Counted from the first letter of the stretch, positions 44,475-53,868 are shown. The stretch is DNA of 64,000 bases from Sulfitobacter pontiacus (GCF_040790665.1 NZ_CP160849.1:1389501-1453500); one strand, 5' to 3'. Numbers and translations: made by a program. Notes: a model not told the origin generated them from the sequence alone.

Positions 44475-45698
44475 ATGACCAATACATCCAAAACCGCCCG
44501 TCCCGATATGTACCGTTTCCATAACGGCACGAAGTCTCCGCTGCCGTTTGACACCGCTGAATACGAAGCGCGTCTGGAAGAGCTGCGCGAACGGATGGAT
44601 GCGGCCGGAGCGACGGCGGCGGTCTTCACGTCGATGCACAATATCGCCTACTATTCGGGCTTTCTCTATTGCGCCTTTGGCCGCCCCTATGGGCTGGTGG
44701 TGACCGAGACAGACTGTGTGACGATTTCCGCAGGCATCGACGCCGGTCAGCCGTGGCGCCGCAGCTTTTGCGATAACATCACCTATACCGACTGGCAGCG
44801 CGACAATTACTGGCGCGCCGTCGCCTCGGTTACGGGCAAGGGCGCGGTGATCGGCTATGAAGGGGACCACTTGACGCTAATGCAGCGCGACAAGCTGGAA
44901 GATTTCCTTGAGCCGGTGGTGATGATCGACCTGTTCGAGACGACCATGCGCCAGCGGATGCACAAGTCTCCGGCAGAGATTGCGTTGATCCGTCAGGCCG
45001 CTCAGGTTGCTGATGTGGGCGGCTATGCGATCCGCGATGCGGTCAAGATCGGCGCGCGCGAGATCGACATCGCAATGGCAGGCCGCGATGCGATGGAGCT
45101 TGAGATTGCCAAGCGGTTCCCCGACGCCGAATACCGCGACACCTGGGTGTGGTTCCAATCCGGCATCAACACCGATGGTGCGCATAATCCGGTTACCGCA
45201 CGGCAACTGCAACGCGGCGATATCCTGTCGCTGAACACCTTCCCGATGATCTCGGCCTATTACGTGGCGCTGGAACGCACCATGTTCGCCGGAGAGGTGG
45301 ACCCCGCAAGCCTGAAAATCTGGGAGGCCAATGTCGCTGCCCATGAATACGGGATGAGCCTGCTGAAGCCCGGTATCAGCTGCGCCGACGTGACCCACAA
45401 TATCAACGCCTTCCTCGAAGAGCGTGACCTGCTGCAATACCGCACCTTTGGCTATGGCCATTCGTTCGGGGTGCTGTCGCATTTCTATGGCCGCGAAGCA
45501 GGACTGGAACTGCGCGAGGACATCGACACGGTGCTTGAACCCGGCATGGTCATCTCGATGGAGCCGATGCTGACCCTTCCCGAAGGTCAACCCGGCGCGG
45601 GCGGCTACCGCGAACACGATATTCTGGTGATCACAGAAGACGGCAACGACAATATCACCGGCTATCCTTATGGCCCTGATTTCAACGTCGTAGGCTGA
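44475..45698 (+). CDS. Creatinase (creatine amidinohydrolase)
   Basis: A 407-residue M24-family (pita-bread) enzyme. The whole sequence closely follows the known Pseudomonas creatinase: S-M-H-N-I-A-Y-Y-S-G-F-L-Y-C, Q-P-W-R-R, Y-T-D-W-Q-R-D-N-Y and F-Q-S-G-I-N-T-D-G-A-H-N-P-V. H237 corresponds to its catalytic histidine. The metal ligands of the aminopeptidase relatives are not kept, as expected for creatinase. It hydrolyses creatine to sarcosine and urea. No sarcosine oxidase or urease gene is in the window. GAAGGAGGG precedes the ATG. Confidence 0.92.
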   Translation: MTNTSKTARPDMYRFHNGTKSPLPFDTAEYEARLEELRERMDAAGATAAVFTSMHNIAYYSGFLYCAFGRPYGLVVTETDCVTISAGIDAGQPWRRSFCDNITYTDWQRDNYWRAVASVTGKGAVIGYEGDHLTLMQRDKLEDFLEPVVMIDLFETTMRQRMHKSPAEIALIRQAAQVADVGGYAIRDAVKIGAREIDIAMAGRDAMELEIAKRFPDAEYRDTWVWFQSGINTDGAHNPVTARQLQRGDILSLNTFPMISAYYVALERTMFAGEVDPASLKIWEANVAAHEYGMSLLKPGISCADVTHNINAFLEERDLLQYRTFGYGHSFGVLSHFYGREAGLELREDIDTVLEPGMVISMEPMLTLPEGQPGAGGYREHDILVITEDGNDNITGYPYGPDFNVVG

Positions 45699-45914
45699 TC
45701 GCGCTGCCCCCTTTACGGGGGGGCAAACGCCCTTTTGGCGGTTGGGGGTGACCGCGAGTACAAACAGGGAATATGGCTTGACGTACCCTGTCACGTCGAT
45801 ATCTTTACGCATCGCTGTCGCGGGATGGGGGTGTCAGGCCATATCCGTGCCTATCGCCTGCATCCTTAGTCTTGTTAAAAGTGCTTTCCGCACGCTGTTT
45901 CGTGAGTGTTCCCG

Positions 45915-47000
45915 ATGAAAGCATCTTTGATAGAGCAAGAAGAAATGCGCCTCGCGTTGCTGCGGGGATATAATATTCTGGATACCGCCCCCGAAGAAGG
46001 GTTCGACGACATTACGCGCCTCGCGGCAGAGATTTGCGAGGTGCCGATCGCGCTGATCTCTTTGGTGGATGAAGACCGCCAGTGGTTCAAATCCAAGGTC
46101 GGGCTTGAAATTGACGGCAGCGACATCACCGACAGTATTTGCGCCCATGCCATCGCGGGCGATGACTACCTGGAGGTGACCGACACCACCGCCGATCCGC
46201 GCACCGCTGACAATAATTTCGTCACTGGCGAGGATTCGATCCGGTTCTATGCCGGTGCCTTGCTGGAGGATGACAAGAATCTGCCGCTCGGGACGCTCTG
46301 CGTGCTGGATAAGAAACCGCATCAGCTGAATGATTTTCAGCGCCGTGCGCTCAAGGTGCTGGCGGGACAGGCGATGCGGCAGATCGAGCTGCGCAAGGCA
46401 CTGGCCGATGCCGAGGTGCTGCGCAAAGAGGTCGACCACCGCGTGAAAAACTCGCTCCAGTCCCTAGAGGCATTGATCCGCATCCAGATCCGCAGCGAAA
46501 AATCCCCCGAAGCCCGCGCCGCGCTGGACACCATTCAGGGCCGCCTGTCGACCATCAGTAGCCTGCATGAAGCGTTGTACCTGACTGAAACCGGTGCCGC
46601 GGTGGATATCGCAGCCTTCCTGAAGAAGGTCGCCCATTCCACCAGTGAACAATTGCCCGACGGGGTGCAGGTGAACATAGAGGTCGATCAGGCGCATCTG
46701 TCGTCCCGCTCTGCGTCATCCGTGGGGATGATCGTGAACGAGGCGATGACCAACGCTGCGAAATACGCCTATGAGGGCCGCAAACGCGGGACACTCGACC
46801 TGCGCGGCGAACGCAAGGGCGGCTTCTACCACCTCAGCTGCATTGACGACGGCCCCGGTATTCCCAAAGATCGGACCACGGGCACGGGGCTCGGCATGCG
46901 CATCCTGCTTGCCGCCGCGCAGCAATTGGGCGGAGAGCTGGAAACGCCAGAGCGTGAAAGCGGCGGCGAGATCAAGATCGTCTGGCCCGTCACCGACTGA
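45915..47000 (+). CDS. GAF-domain sensor histidine kinase, HisKA_2 type
   Basis: A 361-residue soluble kinase with no membrane segment. Residues 15-160 form a GAF domain (I-L-D-T-A-P-E-E-G-F-D-D-I-T-R and W-F-K-S-K-V-G-L). The phosphoacceptor is in V-D-H-R-V-K-N-S-L-Q near residue 180, the HisKA_2/HWE style often linked to general stress response in alphaproteobacteria. The ATPase region has N-E-A-M-T-N-A-A-K-Y-A and D-D-G-P-G-I-P. A GTG at 45906 could add three residues. No partner regulator is adjacent, so it is an orphan kinase. Confidence 0.87.
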   Translation: MKASLIEQEEMRLALLRGYNILDTAPEEGFDDITRLAAEICEVPIALISLVDEDRQWFKSKVGLEIDGSDITDSICAHAIAGDDYLEVTDTTADPRTADNNFVTGEDSIRFYAGALLEDDKNLPLGTLCVLDKKPHQLNDFQRRALKVLAGQAMRQIELRKALADAEVLRKEVDHRVKNSLQSLEALIRIQIRSEKSPEARAALDTIQGRLSTISSLHEALYLTETGAAVDIAAFLKKVAHSTSEQLPDGVQVNIEVDQAHLSSRSASSVGMIVNEAMTNAAKYAYEGRKRGTLDLRGERKGGFYHLSCIDDGPGIPKDRTTGTGLGMRILLAAAQQLGGELETPERESGGEIKIVWPVTD

Positions 47001-47035
47001 CACCCGGCCCGGGACACAAGAGAGGCGCAGGGATT

Positions 47036-47302
47036 ATGCTGGCTTTGTTAAGGTTGATCGTCATCGGGTTCGTCGTTCTAACGATCATCTATATCGCCCT
47101 GTCGATCTATTCGCGTCGGGTGCGGCGCGGCAAGCTGTACCAGAAGTGGGCGGACGGGCCGCGTCTTGTGGATCGCGACATTTTCGTGCAACGAGGGCTC
47201 AAACGATATGACGGGTCGATCCGTCGCAAGTTGATCCTTGGGGTCTATATTGTCCCGGTGGGGCTGGTCATCCTGACCGTCTACCTCACCAACTTTAACT
47301 AA
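47036..47302 (+). CDS. Small membrane protein
   Basis: An 88-residue protein with a hydrophobic helix at residues 3-24 and another at 66-86, and a basic, polar loop between (S-R-R-V-R-R-G-K). It starts 35 bases after the kinase and ends 12 bases before the DUF1523-like gene, so the three form a likely operon. The family is not known to me. Confidence 0.75.
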   Translation: MLALLRLIVIGFVVLTIIYIALSIYSRRVRRGKLYQKWADGPRLVDRDIFVQRGLKRYDGSIRRKLILGVYIVPVGLVILTVYLTNFN

Positions 47303-47314
47303 GGGGTAACGCCG

Positions 47315-47941
47315 ATGGCGATCATCAAATGGACCTTCTGGGGTGTGATCTGGCTGATCATTGCCGCGTTCTTTCACTATACGCTGCCTCAGGTCGATAT
47401 CGTGCGGATCACCGACACCTATGAAAAGCGCATCGACTTTGGCGAGAACTCGATCTTCTGGTCGCATGCGGATGTGGGCAACAGCACCGCCTTGGGCAAC
47501 CGCGATGTTTTCTTTATCCAGACGCGTCGGGCCAAAGGCGATGTCATGGTCTACCGCAACGAGGATACCGGCTGGGGCTGGCCGCCGTATTTCAAGTTCG
47601 ACACGACCAACCTGCAGGCCGAGGCATCTGATCTGAAGTCCGCCGCCGGTACGCCGCAGTATGTCGCGGTCAAGCATTACGGCTGGCGCAACGAGTTCCT
47701 GTCGATCTTCCCCAACGCGGTGTCCGTGCGCGTGGTGGACGGGCCGGATGCGAGCAAAGGCATCCCGTTCCTGAATATCATCATCCTGATCCTGTTTGCC
47801 GCGGTGGTCTATGCGATCTGGGTCCGCTGGCGTCGGTTCAAACGCGCGCGCATCGATCCGACGTTAGAGCGGCTGGAAGATGACATCGCCGAAAAGCAGG
47901 GCCGTTTCGCGCGCTGGCGGGCGGGTCGTAAAAACAAATAA
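47315..47941 (+). CDS. DUF1523-type membrane protein
   Basis: A 208-residue protein with an N-terminal helix (residues 4-24) and a second near 150-170, and an extracytoplasmic domain of about 120 residues between them. The segment Y-T-L-P-Q-V-D-I-V-R-I-T-D-T-Y-E-K-R fits the DUF1523 family, which to my knowledge is common in Rhodobacterales and has no known function. The C-terminal tail is strongly basic (R-A-G-R-K-N-K). Confidence 0.75.
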   Translation: MAIIKWTFWGVIWLIIAAFFHYTLPQVDIVRITDTYEKRIDFGENSIFWSHADVGNSTALGNRDVFFIQTRRAKGDVMVYRNEDTGWGWPPYFKFDTTNLQAEASDLKSAAGTPQYVAVKHYGWRNEFLSIFPNAVSVRVVDGPDASKGIPFLNIIILILFAAVVYAIWVRWRRFKRARIDPTLERLEDDIAEKQGRFARWRAGRKNK

Positions 47942-47995
47942 GCGCGGCGCAAGATCACGCCGCGTCTTTTGCGCACTGATTGATGTCGTGACGGG

Positions 47996-48376
47996 TTAGC
48001 TGGGGCGCGCCACCATGCGCCCCATGGGCCGACCGCCCAGAATATGCACATGCAGGTGCGGGACTTCCTGAACCCCATGCGCGCCGGCATTGGCGATCAT
48101 GCGAAACCCTTCGCCCGCGTCCAATGTGACCCCTTCGGCTTTGCAGACTTCCGAGATGGCGCGCACATAGCCCACGATTTCGGCATCGCTTGCCTCTGCC
48201 GCGAAGTGGTCAAAGCTGATGTAAGGGCCCTTGGGGATCACCAGCACATGCGTCGGCGCTTGGGGTTCGATATCGCGAAAGGCAAGCGCGTGGTCGGATT
48301 CATATACCGTGTTGTTCGGGATTTCGCCGCGCAGGATTTTGGCAAAGATGTTTTGGTCGTCGTAGCTGTAAGCCAT
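47996..48376 (-). CDS. HIT-family (histidine triad) nucleotide hydrolase
   Basis: A 126-residue protein of the HINT group. The triad is visible as H-L-H-V-H near residue 105, followed by I-L-G-G-R-P-M-G, and the N-terminal D-Q-N-I-F-A-K-I-L-R-G-E-I is typical. Such enzymes hydrolyse purine nucleoside phosphoramidates. It starts 9 bases after the glycosyltransferase stop and is likely cotranscribed. Confidence 0.92.
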   Translation of the reverse strand: MAYSYDDQNIFAKILRGEIPNNTVYESDHALAFRDIEPQAPTHVLVIPKGPYISFDHFAAEASDAEIVGYVRAISEVCKAEGVTLDAGEGFRMIANAGAHGVQEVPHLHVHILGGRPMGRMVARPS

Positions 48377-48385
48377 GAGATGTCC

Positions 48386-49963
48386 TTAATCGGTGAAAAG
48401 ATAATGTGTGTCGGCAATGGGCTGCGCCTGTTCCGGAGAGATGCGCAGGAAAGCGGCCAGCGCCTCGGCATTGTCCTGCGCCGAGGCTGTTTCGCGCATC
48501 CGGGCGTAGTTTTCAAACTGCGCGTCGCGGATGCGGTCGGATTCAAGGGTCAGGTCGTTCCGGATGGTGGGCAGCAGCCGTTCCAGCGTGTCGGCCGAGG
48601 TGCGTTCGCCCGCCAGCCCCACGCGCATGGCGTGGCCGATCAGGTAGTCATCCGAGAACTGGCATTCGATCTCGAGGACCCGTGTCATCGACCGGTCAGA
48701 GGCAAAGTCGTTCAGCAGGTCGATATCGCCGGGGTCCATGCAGACGATCAGCCGGTCGGCCTCGTAATAGTCGAACAGCATCCGCATCAGGGACCGCCGG
48801 TGGCGGGTGCGCTTGCCCAGACTGTTCTGGATGCCGCCAAGATCGGGCAGGGGGGTGTCCTGTTCGCTGAAAAGATATTCGATCGCGGGCAGATTGGTGA
48901 CCTGACGCATCTGCTCTAGCACGCGTTTGGCGACATGCCACTTTTTGCACACGACAATCAGCAGCTCGCGCTCGCGCCCCAGCGTGCTCTCCGTCTCCCA
49001 GAAACGGGTAGAGAACCGCCGCCCGATCCGGCCCCGACCGGTCAGGAACTTGAACAGGTTACGCCCTTCGTTGCTGATCTGCAGTTCGACATCCTTGGCC
49101 GAATAGAGCAACCCCAACCGGCGCTTGAGGTCCGTCGCCTCGCTGCTGATCTTGCGTGCGAACAGATAGTCTTGGGCCAGCAGCAGATCGTAGTGGTCGT
49201 TATAGAAGGTCACCGGCATGCCGTAGTCGGTAAACATCAGGAACGTCAGCGTGCGCGCACGAATTTCGTTGTCGGGCACGATATGGCGCACGATGGTCTG
49301 AAAAAACGTCTCGTCCGGAATCCAGGTGGTCCTGAAAAACCGCATCACGTCTTTGCGCTTGCGGGTGAAGGCCATCACCGCCTCTATGGTCTGGCGGCGC
49401 AGGCACCACCACTGGCTGCCGATCTGGATTTGCAGGTCCGCAGGAATGTCGCGCGTCAGGCCAAGGCGTTTCTGCAGTTCGAACATGCCGTAGAACCGCT
49501 TTTTCTGGGTGCGCTCGTTGAACCAGTGACGGTAGATCAGCCGCTCTTCCTTCCAGCCGGTCTTGATCCAGTCGCTTTCGAAGTAGTCAAAGCTTTCGAT
49601 GAAATCGACGTCGTTATCATCAAGGTAGTCGTGGATGTATTCGGCGGATTTGATTGCCATGCAATCGCCCGACAGCATGTAGAAGTGTGTGGCACGCGGA
49701 AAGGCATCAATCGCGCTTTCGACGGCGTTCAGCGTCGCCTGTACCAGCGACCATTCTCCCCAACCGCAGCGGATGCGTTTGCTTGCGAAGGTCACATTGG
49801 GGTTCTTGCCAAGCGCTTGGGTGATCTGTGCGAAATCGGTCGGGCTGGCCGAGGCGTCAAAGTGGATCGACATGTAATCGCCAGACGCCGTCAATCTCTC
49901 CGCCTGCTTGATGATCGCAACGGGGTCTTTGTGACACAAAAGGATATAGGCAATTCTGGCCAT
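48386..49963 (-). CDS. GT14-like (core-2/I-branching) glycosyltransferase
   Basis: A 525-residue protein. The N-terminal 240 residues match the branch/GT14 beta-1,6-N-acetylglucosaminyltransferase family (I-L-L-C-H-K-D-P, F-Y-M-L-S-G-D-C-M, W-I-P-D-E-T-F-F-Q). The second half is a conserved domain of the DUF5927/5928 kind, as I recall, found with this transferase in Rhodobacterales. There is no signal peptide or membrane helix, so it acts in the cytoplasm. The likely role is in making a surface polysaccharide or glycan; the acceptor is not known. A sulfotransferase gene diverges from it. Confidence 0.78.
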   Translation of the reverse strand: MARIAYILLCHKDPVAIIKQAERLTASGDYMSIHFDASASPTDFAQITQALGKNPNVTFASKRIRCGWGEWSLVQATLNAVESAIDAFPRATHFYMLSGDCMAIKSAEYIHDYLDDNDVDFIESFDYFESDWIKTGWKEERLIYRHWFNERTQKKRFYGMFELQKRLGLTRDIPADLQIQIGSQWWCLRRQTIEAVMAFTRKRKDVMRFFRTTWIPDETFFQTIVRHIVPDNEIRARTLTFLMFTDYGMPVTFYNDHYDLLLAQDYLFARKISSEATDLKRRLGLLYSAKDVELQISNEGRNLFKFLTGRGRIGRRFSTRFWETESTLGRERELLIVVCKKWHVAKRVLEQMRQVTNLPAIEYLFSEQDTPLPDLGGIQNSLGKRTRHRRSLMRMLFDYYEADRLIVCMDPGDIDLLNDFASDRSMTRVLEIECQFSDDYLIGHAMRVGLAGERTSADTLERLLPTIRNDLTLESDRIRDAQFENYARMRETASAQDNAEALAAFLRISPEQAQPIADTHYLFTD

Positions 49964-50121
49964 CGCGAAACACGCATCCCCTCTGCTCTGGACGAGTTTG
50001 TTAGATAAAGGCGAACAGCGATTGAATAAACCGCGAATATTTGCTTTTTCTATATTTCAGGCCATTCTGTCGCCATAAATGGCAGCATAAGTGCGAAAAA
50101 ATTTAGGAGGCAGAGCCGATT

Positions 50122-50940
50122 ATGGGTTTCCCAGGGACATGGATGACAGAAAGCGAAAGCGTGGTCTACCGCGTGGTGCCCAAATGCGCCTGTTCGACCA
50201 TCGGGCAGATCATGTTCTATTCGGACCATGGCGAATTCTTTGACGGCGACATCCATGACGCGAAATCGGGCATGCACAAATGGGCGCATGACGACTCTCA
50301 GCCGTTGATCACGCGCAATGTGGAAAACCACAAATCCTACGCTTTCACCTGCGTGCGCAATCCATATACCCGCATCCTCAGCTCTTTCTTCGACAAGATC
50401 TGCGGCATCCAGCGCAATGGCCGGCGGTATCGCGGCAATCTGGTGCCGCTGCTCGTGCAGAAATACGGGATCGAGGTCGGCGGCGATGACGGTAAGCAAG
50501 AGTTTGACCAGATCGCCAGCTTCCGCCGCTTCCTGCTGTTTGCCCGCGACACCATCCGCTGGCGTCGCCCGATGGACCCGGACATCCACTGGTCCGCGCA
50601 ATCGGGGCATGTCAGCACGTTCATCGTGAACGGCGGCACCTATGACAAGATCATCTGGACAGAGAAGTTCAACGACGGCATGCAAAGCGTGCTGGATGCC
50701 ATCGACACGCCCCATGCGGTGAACCTGTCCGAAATTCCGCGGTTTAACGAATCCGAAGGCCACGGCCCCAAGCGCGCCCACCCGGTTGAGGATTACTTCG
50801 ACGATCTGTCGATGCATCTGATGCGCGAGATCTTCAAAAAGGATTTCGAGCTGTTTAAATACGATTTCGACAATCCGGCAAACAAGATGCCCACGGCCGA
50901 GATCGACCTTGCCGAGGTGCACGCCAAGCTGGGCGACTAA
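50122..50940 (+). CDS. Sulfotransferase-family protein
   Basis: A 272-residue protein of the carbohydrate sulfotransferase type (Sulfotransfer_2-like). The PAPS-binding 5' loop is seen as V-V-P-K-C-A-C-S-T near residue 16 and the 3'-phosphate site as C-V-R-N-P-Y-T-R near residue 75. AGGAGG precedes the ATG. It lies divergent to the glycosyltransferase with 158 bases between, which suggests that they modify the same surface glycan. The acceptor is inferred, not shown. Confidence 0.83.
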   Translation: MGFPGTWMTESESVVYRVVPKCACSTIGQIMFYSDHGEFFDGDIHDAKSGMHKWAHDDSQPLITRNVENHKSYAFTCVRNPYTRILSSFFDKICGIQRNGRRYRGNLVPLLVQKYGIEVGGDDGKQEFDQIASFRRFLLFARDTIRWRRPMDPDIHWSAQSGHVSTFIVNGGTYDKIIWTEKFNDGMQSVLDAIDTPHAVNLSEIPRFNESEGHGPKRAHPVEDYFDDLSMHLMREIFKKDFELFKYDFDNPANKMPTAEIDLAEVHAKLGD

Positions 50941-51034
50941 GCGGGCAGGGCCGGCGCGCCCCGCCTGACGGTCCATGCGGTTATGCCCGCTGCGGCATCT
51001 TGCGCGCAGGGCCGCAACGCCCTACATCCTTGGC

Positions 51035-51523
51035 ATGTCACAGGTTAAATCATCTTCCAAATCCGACCCGAACTACAAGGTCATCGCCGAAAACCGCCGC
51101 GCGCGGTTCGATTACGCGATCGACGATGATGTCGAATGCGGCATCATCCTTGAAGGGTCCGAGGTCAAATCCCTGCGCAACGGCGGTGCCAATATCGCCG
51201 AAAGCTATGCCGCCGTGGAAGATGGCGAGCTGTGGTTGGTGAACTCCTACGTCGCGCCTTACACGCAGGCCAAGACCTTCACCCACGAGGAACGCCGCCG
51301 CCGCAAGCTCTTGGTGTCCAAAAAGGAACTGTCGAACCTGTGGAATGAAACCCAACGCAAAGGCATGACGCTGGTCCCGATGGTGATGTATTTCAATCAC
51401 CGCGGCATGGCCAAAATCAAGATCGGCATCGCCAAGGGTAAAAAGCTGCACGATAAACGGGAAACCGCCGCCAAGCGCGACTGGTCCCGCCAAAAGCAGC
51501 GTCTGCTGAAAGACCACGGCTGA
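51035..51523 (+). CDS. smpB: SsrA-binding protein SmpB
   Basis: A 162-residue tmRNA partner in ribosome rescue. The core is [15 protein letters not shown] and the family C-terminal basic tail [10 protein letters not shown]. The ATG at 51035 fits the usual length; the frame continues upstream without a start context. The tmRNA gene itself is not in this window. Confidence 0.96.
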   Translation: MSQVKSSSKSDPNYKVIAENRRARFDYAIDDDVECGIILEGSEVKSLRNGGANIAESYAAVEDGELWLVNSYVAPYTQAKTFTHEERRRRKLLVSKKELSNLWNETQRKGMTLVPMVMYFNHRGMAKIKIGIAKGKKLHDKRETAAKRDWSRQKQRLLKDHG

Positions 51524-51666
51524 CGCCCCGTCCCGCTCTCGGGGTCTGAACGGAACACAATATGCCCATTTCCGGCCTGTGCTGCATGTGCACAGTCGCG
51601 GGCTCTTGCTTGCGGGGGCCGTCGCGGGTAGGCATTGAAAAACCTGTTCTAGAAGGGGGTGGACCC

Positions 51667-52521
51667 ATGGCTGACAACCCGAAAACGCTTGTTTCAACCG
51701 ATTGGCTGGCGCAGCACCTCAAGGATCCCGACCTGCGTCTGCTGGACGCGTCATGGTATCTGCCCGATGCAGGACGCGACCCCAAAGCCGAATACAATCA
51801 GGCGCATATCCCCGGCGCCCGCTTTTTCGACATCGACGAAATCTCGGATGGGCGGTCGGATATGCCGCATATGGCCCCGCCTGCTGAAAAGTTCATGTCG
51901 CGGATGCGCGCTATGGGTGTGGGCGACGGGCATCAGGTGGTGGTCTATGACGGGGCCGGCCTGCTGTCGGCTGCACGTGTGTGGTGGCTGTTCCGTCTGA
52001 TGGGGCAGGAAAATGTCGCCGTGCTGGATGGGGGCCTGCCCAAATGGGTCGCCGAAGGTCGCCCCACCGAAGACATGCCCCCGATCCCCCGCGACCGCCA
52101 CATGACCGTGCGGTTCCAGAACCAACTGGTGCGTGATGTGACGCAGGTCGCTCAGGCGTCCAAGCTCAAGGCACCGCAGATCGTGGATGCCCGCGCAGCA
52201 GCCCGCTTTCGCGGCGACGCGCCCGAACCCCGCGAAGGCCTGCGCGCTGGCCACATCCCCGGGTCGCGCAACCTGCCCTACACAGAGCTGTTGAACGACG
52301 ACAAAACACTGAAATCCGTAGCCGAGACCAAAGCGGCTTTTGAAGCGGCGGGCATTGACTTGTCGCACCCTGTGATCACGACCTGCGGGTCCGGCATCAC
52401 CGCGGCGATACTCGCGCTGGCACTGGAACGGATGGGCCATACCGATTGGTCCCTTTACGATGGATCTTGGGCAGAATGGGGGATGTTCCCCACCGTGCCC
52501 GTTGCGACCGGAGACGCATAA
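51667..52521 (+). CDS. sseA: 3-mercaptopyruvate sulfurtransferase
   Basis: A 284-residue enzyme with two rhodanese domains. The first domain is inactive, and the second carries catalytic C240 in C-G-S-G-I-T-A, the loop type of mercaptopyruvate (not thiosulfate) sulfurtransferases. GGGGGTGG precedes the ATG. The stop overlaps the following aminotransferase start (TAATG), so the two are coupled; the pairing makes sense because aromatic/cysteine aminotransferases can produce mercaptopyruvate. Confidence 0.93.
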   Translation: MADNPKTLVSTDWLAQHLKDPDLRLLDASWYLPDAGRDPKAEYNQAHIPGARFFDIDEISDGRSDMPHMAPPAEKFMSRMRAMGVGDGHQVVVYDGAGLLSAARVWWLFRLMGQENVAVLDGGLPKWVAEGRPTEDMPPIPRDRHMTVRFQNQLVRDVTQVAQASKLKAPQIVDARAAARFRGDAPEPREGLRAGHIPGSRNLPYTELLNDDKTLKSVAETKAAFEAAGIDLSHPVITTCGSGITAAILALALERMGHTDWSLYDGSWAEWGMFPTVPVATGDA

Positions 52522-53705
52522 TGTTCGAAACCCTACAGGCGCAGCCCGCCGATAAAATCCTTGCCTTGATGCAGATGTACAAGGATGATCCCCGCGAGAC
52601 CAAGATCGACCTTGGCGTGGGCGTGTACAAGGATGCCACGGGGCTGACGCCCGTCATGCGCGCGGTCAAGGCGGCTGAACACCAACTGTGGGAAGCTCAG
52701 ACCAGCAAAGCCTATACCGGTCTGGCGGGCGATCCTGCCTTTGGCGATGCGATGGTGCAGATGGTGCTTGGTGATGCGGTCCCCCGCGCACAGGTCGCCG
52801 CGGCGGCAACCCCGGGCGGGACCGGCGCGATTCGTCAAGCGTTCGAGCTGATCCAGATGGCCCGTCCTCAGGCGCGGGTGTTTGTGTCGAACCCGACATG
52901 GCCGAACCATCTGTCGATCCTGAAATATCTGGGGATGGAGATGGTCCCCTACCGCTATTTCGACGATGAAACCCGTGGCGTTGATTTTGACGGCATGATC
53001 GCCGACCTCAAGACCGCGCAAAAAGGCGATGTGGTCCTGCTGCACGGCTGCTGCCACAACCCGACAGGGGCCAACCTGAACGCCGCCGAATGGGACGCGG
53101 TGATCAAAGTGTTGCAAGACACCGGTGCCACCCCGATGATCGATATCGCCTACCAGGGCTTTGGCGACGGGCTTGACGCGGATGCGGCGGCCACGCGCAA
53201 GGTCGCGGCGGCGGTGCCTGAATGTCTGATCGCGGCAAGCTGCTCCAAGAACTTCGGGATTTACCGCGAACGCACCGGTATCCTGATGGCGCTATCGGCA
53301 GACACCTCGGCGCAAAAGCTGAACCAGGGCACGCTGGCCTTTCTCAACCGCCAGAACTTCAGCTTCCCGCCCGATCACGGGGCCCGCATCGTCACCACCA
53401 TCCTGAACGATGACGCCTTGCGCAGCGACTGGATGGCCGAACTCGAAGACATCCGCAACACCATGCTGGGCCTGCGCAGCCAGCTCGCGGGCGAACTTCA
53501 GCGTCTCTCCGGCTCTGACCGCTTCGGTTTCCTTGCCGAACACCGCGGCATGTTCTCGCGCCTCGGAACCTCGTCTGACATGGTCGACAAGCTGCGCGAA
53601 GACCACGGCATCTATATGGTGGGTGACAGCCGCATGAACATCGCGGGGCTGAACGCCGAAACCGTGCCGATCCTCGCCAAGGCGATCATCGAGGTCGGCA
53701 TCTAA
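52521..53705 (+). CDS. Aromatic/aspartate aminotransferase, class I
   Basis: A 394-residue PLP enzyme of the AspC/TyrB type. The PLP lysine is K243 in S-C-S-K-N-F-G-I-Y; the substrate and cofactor motif C-H-N-P-T-G lies at 178-183, and G-V-G-V-Y-K-D near residue 32. The family accepts aspartate and aromatic amino acids; which is preferred is not decided here. It is followed by a strong terminator. Confidence 0.92.
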   Translation: MFETLQAQPADKILALMQMYKDDPRETKIDLGVGVYKDATGLTPVMRAVKAAEHQLWEAQTSKAYTGLAGDPAFGDAMVQMVLGDAVPRAQVAAAATPGGTGAIRQAFELIQMARPQARVFVSNPTWPNHLSILKYLGMEMVPYRYFDDETRGVDFDGMIADLKTAQKGDVVLLHGCCHNPTGANLNAAEWDAVIKVLQDTGATPMIDIAYQGFGDGLDADAAATRKVAAAVPECLIAASCSKNFGIYRERTGILMALSADTSAQKLNQGTLAFLNRQNFSFPPDHGARIVTTILNDDALRSDWMAELEDIRNTMLGLRSQLAGELQRLSGSDRFGFLAEHRGMFSRLGTSSDMVDKLREDHGIYMVGDSRMNIAGLNAETVPILAKAIIEVGI

Positions 53706-53734
53706 CCCGCCGCTTCACCCTTTCAAAAATACTC

Positions 53735-53769
53735 AAACCGCCGCGCTGGCATCTGGCGCGGCGGTTTTT
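53735..53769 (+). terminator. Intrinsic terminator after the aminotransferase
   Basis: AAACCGCCGCGC (53735-53746) pairs with GCGCGGCGGTTT (53756-53767), a 12-bp perfect stem with a 9-base loop followed by T's to 53769. Confidence 0.9.
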
Positions 53770-53813
53770 GTTTGGGCGCATTGTCAGCCCTGCCCAGCAT
53801 AACACGCGCGCAG

Positions 53814-53841
53814 CAAAAAGCCCGGGCGCGAACGCCCGGGC
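53814..53841 (-). terminator. Intrinsic terminator after amtB
   Basis: On the minus strand GCCCGGGCG (53841-53833) and CGCCCGGGC (53828-53820) form a 9-bp stem with a TTCG loop, followed by TTTTTG. It lies 28 bases after the amtB stop. Confidence 0.88.
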
Positions 53842-53868
53842 CTCTGCCTGCCTGCAGGAGTTTAGACC

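Noticed and set aside
43569-44870. 433-residue minus-strand frame across the KynB-like and creatinase genes
   Set aside because: It spans two convincing genes on the other strand and is a codon-bias shadow.
48935-50008. 357-residue plus-strand frame over the glycosyltransferase
   Set aside because: No motif or ribosome site; the minus-strand gene has clear GT14-like motifs.
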